The position numbers and the translations under genes are program-made. From contig CASDJM010000008.1 in NCBI GenBank assembly GCA_949280815.1, positions 1 through 53,221 of the forward strand: 53,221 nt of DNA, written 5' to 3'. This stretch comes from an uncultured Clostridia bacterium (GTDB lineage Bacteria > Bacillota > Clostridia > TANB77 > CAG-508). This document shows, in pieces, positions 51,432 through 53,221 of this stretch; the stretch's first letter is position 1, and each line of letters begins with the position of its first letter. The notes beneath the pieces were generated by a model. The model was not told where the DNA came from. It saw only the letters and a program-made list of their open reading frames with translations, and did no database searches.

Positions 51432-51455
51432 AAAAGAGGCTGAACAACCTCTTTT
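51432..51455 (+). terminator. terminator attached to asnB remnant 2
   Basis: AAAAGAGG pairs with CCTCTTTT around CTGAACAA, with the T-run in the second arm. Confidence 0.7.
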
Positions 51456-51465
51456 AATATCATTT

Positions 51466-51943
51466 TTAATTATTATACTCATTATAAAAAAATGGAATAA
51501 TACTTATTTTTGCTACTAAATAGAAAATAAAGTATAATAAAATCTCTGGTGCTAGAAATAAATAGATACCCCAAGTTAAAATATTTATAAAAGTAGAAGC
51601 AATAAAAAATTTATTATTTGCAAAATTAATTTGTATTATATCAAATACATTTATTAAATATATAAAAATTCCAATGTTTGAAATATATAGTAATATATCA
51701 AGATAATGACCATCAGCATATGGAAATATACCTACTAAGGCTGATTCTGTACATGCAATAAAAATACTTACCAATAACATATATTGGATAATTTTCATGT
51801 TTTTTAACTTACATAACACACAAATAAAATAAATAACTAGCATTATACTATATATGTGTTGTAGATAGAATAAATAATATAGATTAAAGTACAGTTAACC
51901 CAATTATTGCAGCGTTATTTCTCTTTGCTAAAAAACTCTTCAT
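51466..51943 (-). CDS. hypothetical membrane protein with +1 frameshift at CTT TAA
   Basis: The only strong ribosome-binding site (AAGGGGG) precedes an ATG at 51943 that encodes MKSFLAKRNNAAIIGLTVL and then stops at CTT TAA (51887-51884). Slipping one base at CTT continues with NLYYLFYLQHIYSIM into the long membrane ORF ending at 51466, about 158 residues with four or five helices. The downstream ORF alone has no ribosome-binding site. CTT followed by a stop is the shift-prone sequence used in prfB, so a real frameshift is possible, as is simple mutation. Function unknown. Confidence 0.45.
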
Positions 51944-51986
51944 GGATAATTCCCCCTTATATAATAAATTCAACATTTTCTTAACA

Positions 51987-52925
51987 TTAACTTATTAAAT
52001 TTTCAATACTTTTTAGGAAGTTAACATCTTCCATTTTATTAATTGCAAAACATTTTTTTCCTAAATCTTTTAAGGATGCTCCACAGTGATATAATTCTTT
52101 ATTATCTATTACTATAAATCTATCATGAAATTTATTTGTTTTAGCTACTTTTAATGTTGGATATTGTTTATTATATTTATTGATGTCTAATTTGCTTATA
52201 TTACTATTTTGAGATGTCAATATAATAACTTCTACATCTTTATTTTTCTTTGATAGCATTTTTAATATACTATCATCTATGTAATTATCTATAATTAAAA
52301 TTTTATTTTTAGCAGTTTTTATTATATCAATTATTAAACTATAACTATCGTAAATTTGTCCATTAAAAAATATTTTTTGATTAAATTCTTCTTCTTTTTT
52401 GTTTTGTAACTCATCAAATACAATATCAAATTTTTTGTCATATTCTAAAAATTTATGCTCCATTCTAGTGGACAAATTGAATATATTAGAATTGGTAGCT
52501 ATAAATTTTCGCATCTCTACAAAGGCATTCATTATATTAATGCTTACTTGTATTGCAATTTCATTTTTTAATAAACCAGAGAGCATTGCTATACCTTGCT
52601 CTGTAAATACATATGGCAAATATTTTCTGGTTACTTTTCTTTTATTATCAGTTTGATAATTTAAGGTTGCAATTTGCAACCTTAAATTATCAAATTCTTC
52701 TTTTGTTAGTTGAAAACAAAAATTTTCCGGAAATCTTTCTTTATTTCTTCTTACAGCAAGATTAACATATTTTGTTTCATAATGATATAACATAGCAACG
52801 TCACTATCTAACATTACTTGCTTTCCTCGAATCGTATAAATTAAGTTTTTAATATCTTCTATTTCATATTTTACTACATTTAATTCTTCATTTATTGGTA
52901 CGATATTATTGTTTCTATTTTCCAT
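51987..52925 (-). CDS. ORF6N domain protein with C-terminal PLD-like domain, copy 2
   Basis: About 312 residues and highly similar along its whole length to the protein at 48132 (same ORF6N head, same FHDRFIVIDN tail). The main difference is in the linker: one LRLQIATL segment instead of two LRSQI-TL segments. Its linker DNA holds a 43-bp perfect palindrome. The start at 52925 is chosen as in copy 1. The two copies probably arose with the surrounding modules. Confidence 0.75.
   Translation of the reverse strand: MENRNNNIVPINEELNVVKYEIEDIKNLIYTIRGKQVMLDSDVAMLYHYETKYVNLAVRRNKERFPENFCFQLTKEEFDNLRLQIATLNYQTDNKRKVTRKYLPYVFTEQGIAMLSGLLKNEIAIQVSINIMNAFVEMRKFIATNSNIFNLSTRMEHKFLEYDKKFDIVFDELQNKKEEEFNQKIFFNGQIYDSYSLIIDIIKTAKNKILIIDNYIDDSILKMLSKKNKDVEVIILTSQNSNISKLDINKYNKQYPTLKVAKTNKFHDRFIVIDNKELYHCGASLKDLGKKCFAINKMEDVNFLKSIENLIS
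52652..52694. repeat. 43-bp perfect palindrome inside ORF6N copy 2
   Basis: Two 21-base arms around a single T. The centre is AAGGTTGCAA-T-TTGCAACCTT; the arms extend outward through TTTGATAATT. Homologous to the palindromes in copy 1, with base pairs changed in a compensating way. Confidence 0.85.
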
Positions 52926-52999
52926 TAATATCACATCCTAAATTTTTTTATTTCCTTTAGGTAACTTATTACTATTTGCTATCTTTTTATTTTCTGATT

Positions 53000-53143
53000 T
53001 CACTCTTCTTCCAATTTTTTCAAATCTTCTGCTGGTTTCAAACTTTCTAGCATACCAAAATTCATATTTTCTTTTTCTTCTGTATTAATAATAGAATCAA
53101 ATTTTTCTTTTAATTCTATTAATTTTGTTTTTTCAAATTCCAT
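53000..53143 (-). pseudogene. decayed 5' end of a DinD-like gene
   Basis: [20 protein letters not shown] matches the start of the gene at 49608, including its upstream sequence. One A is missing after GAAAATAT, shifting the frame, and most of the gene is deleted. The last bases of the window (53144-53221) show only an AT-rich inverted repeat around TAATTTTAAAATTA. Confidence 0.7.
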
Positions 53144-53221
53144 CACTATCACTTCCATATAAATACTGGTAGTGTAAACTAATTTTAAAATTAATTTGTC
53201 TACACACCTTGTCTTTTAAGG

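Larger units (their letters stand above)
47376..53221. other. patchwork accessory island downstream of asnB
   Basis: Modules here are partial duplicates of each other: two ORF6N/PLD-like genes, a full and a truncated HAD gene, and a truncated and a decayed DinD-like gene. They are separated by two extra asnB 3' ends with terminators. All protein genes are on the minus strand. This pattern fits repeated site-specific insertion or recombination at the asnB 3' end followed by decay. No integrase gene remains in the window. Confidence 0.65.

Noticed and set aside
1..53221. CRISPR array
   Set aside because: The only regularly spaced repeats (48 bp at 42156, 58 bp at 35469) are contiguous tandem units without variable spacers, and no cas gene is present.

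Overview
The window is AT-rich chromosomal DNA of an anaerobic, spore-forming Firmicute, most likely a gut Clostridia-type organism. The main evidence is a cotJA-cotJB-cotJC spore-coat locus, an ECF folate-type transporter, zinc-binding L31 and L32, strong AGGAGG ribosome-binding sites, and TTGACA/TATAAT-type promoters with 17-bp spacing.

Positions 1-29.7 kb are ordinary chromosome: a PRTase-like gene, cysE, uvrB, an MBL-fold hydrolase, a deoxyribosyltransferase-like protein, Na/Pi symporter, MATE and MFS carriers, a GIY-YIG protein, an RsmB-type rRNA methylase, an acyl-CoA ligase, ecfT-ecfA-S component, mutS-miaB, rpmE, cell-surface proteins (VanW, phosphodiester glycosidase, GH18), an AlkD-like protein and a TsaC/Sua5 protein. 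Intergenic DNA is unusually rich in perfect hairpins (REP-like and MITE-like).

Positions 29.85-43.55 kb are the most interesting part. The cotJ operon is interrupted twice, by two unrelated large-serine-recombinase elements. Element 1 (about 7.26 kb, 30516-37777) sits in the last codons of cotJB. Element 2 (5,025 bp, 37987-43022) splits cotJC after codon 65. For each, the two gene halves can be rejoined exactly in frame, and the two inner element ends form an inverted-repeat attP-like site. Excision of both would restore a compact operon with cotJA/cotJB and cotJB/cotJC overlapping. This resembles the sporulation-linked intervening elements known from sigK (skin) and spsM (SP-beta). Element 1 carries a recombinase, a damaged RelE-type pair, a cupin-like gene, two histidine phosphatases and a GH2 glycosidase. 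Element 2 carries a recombinase with a small upstream ORF, a radical SAM enzyme and what looks like a complete type III (pseudoknot RNA) toxin-antitoxin module.

Positions 43.6-47.3 kb return to chromosome (DUF308, rpmF, DUF5662, asnB). Positions 47.4-53.2 kb are a patchwork island of partial duplications (HAD, ORF6N/PLD-like, DinD-like, nucleotidyltransferase), punctuated by two extra copies of the asnB 3' end, each with its own terminator.

A second unexpected pattern runs through the whole window. Four genes (uvrB, a P-loop kinase, a VanW protein and a RelE toxin) are broken by a +1 shift. In each the zero-frame codon at the break is CGG, and skipping its C restores a conserved glycine. My manual scan found CGG as an ordinary in-frame codon only twice, both times in element-borne genes. 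This is either a decoding peculiarity of the host or a systematic sequence artefact. All statements are from reading the sequence; no searches were run.
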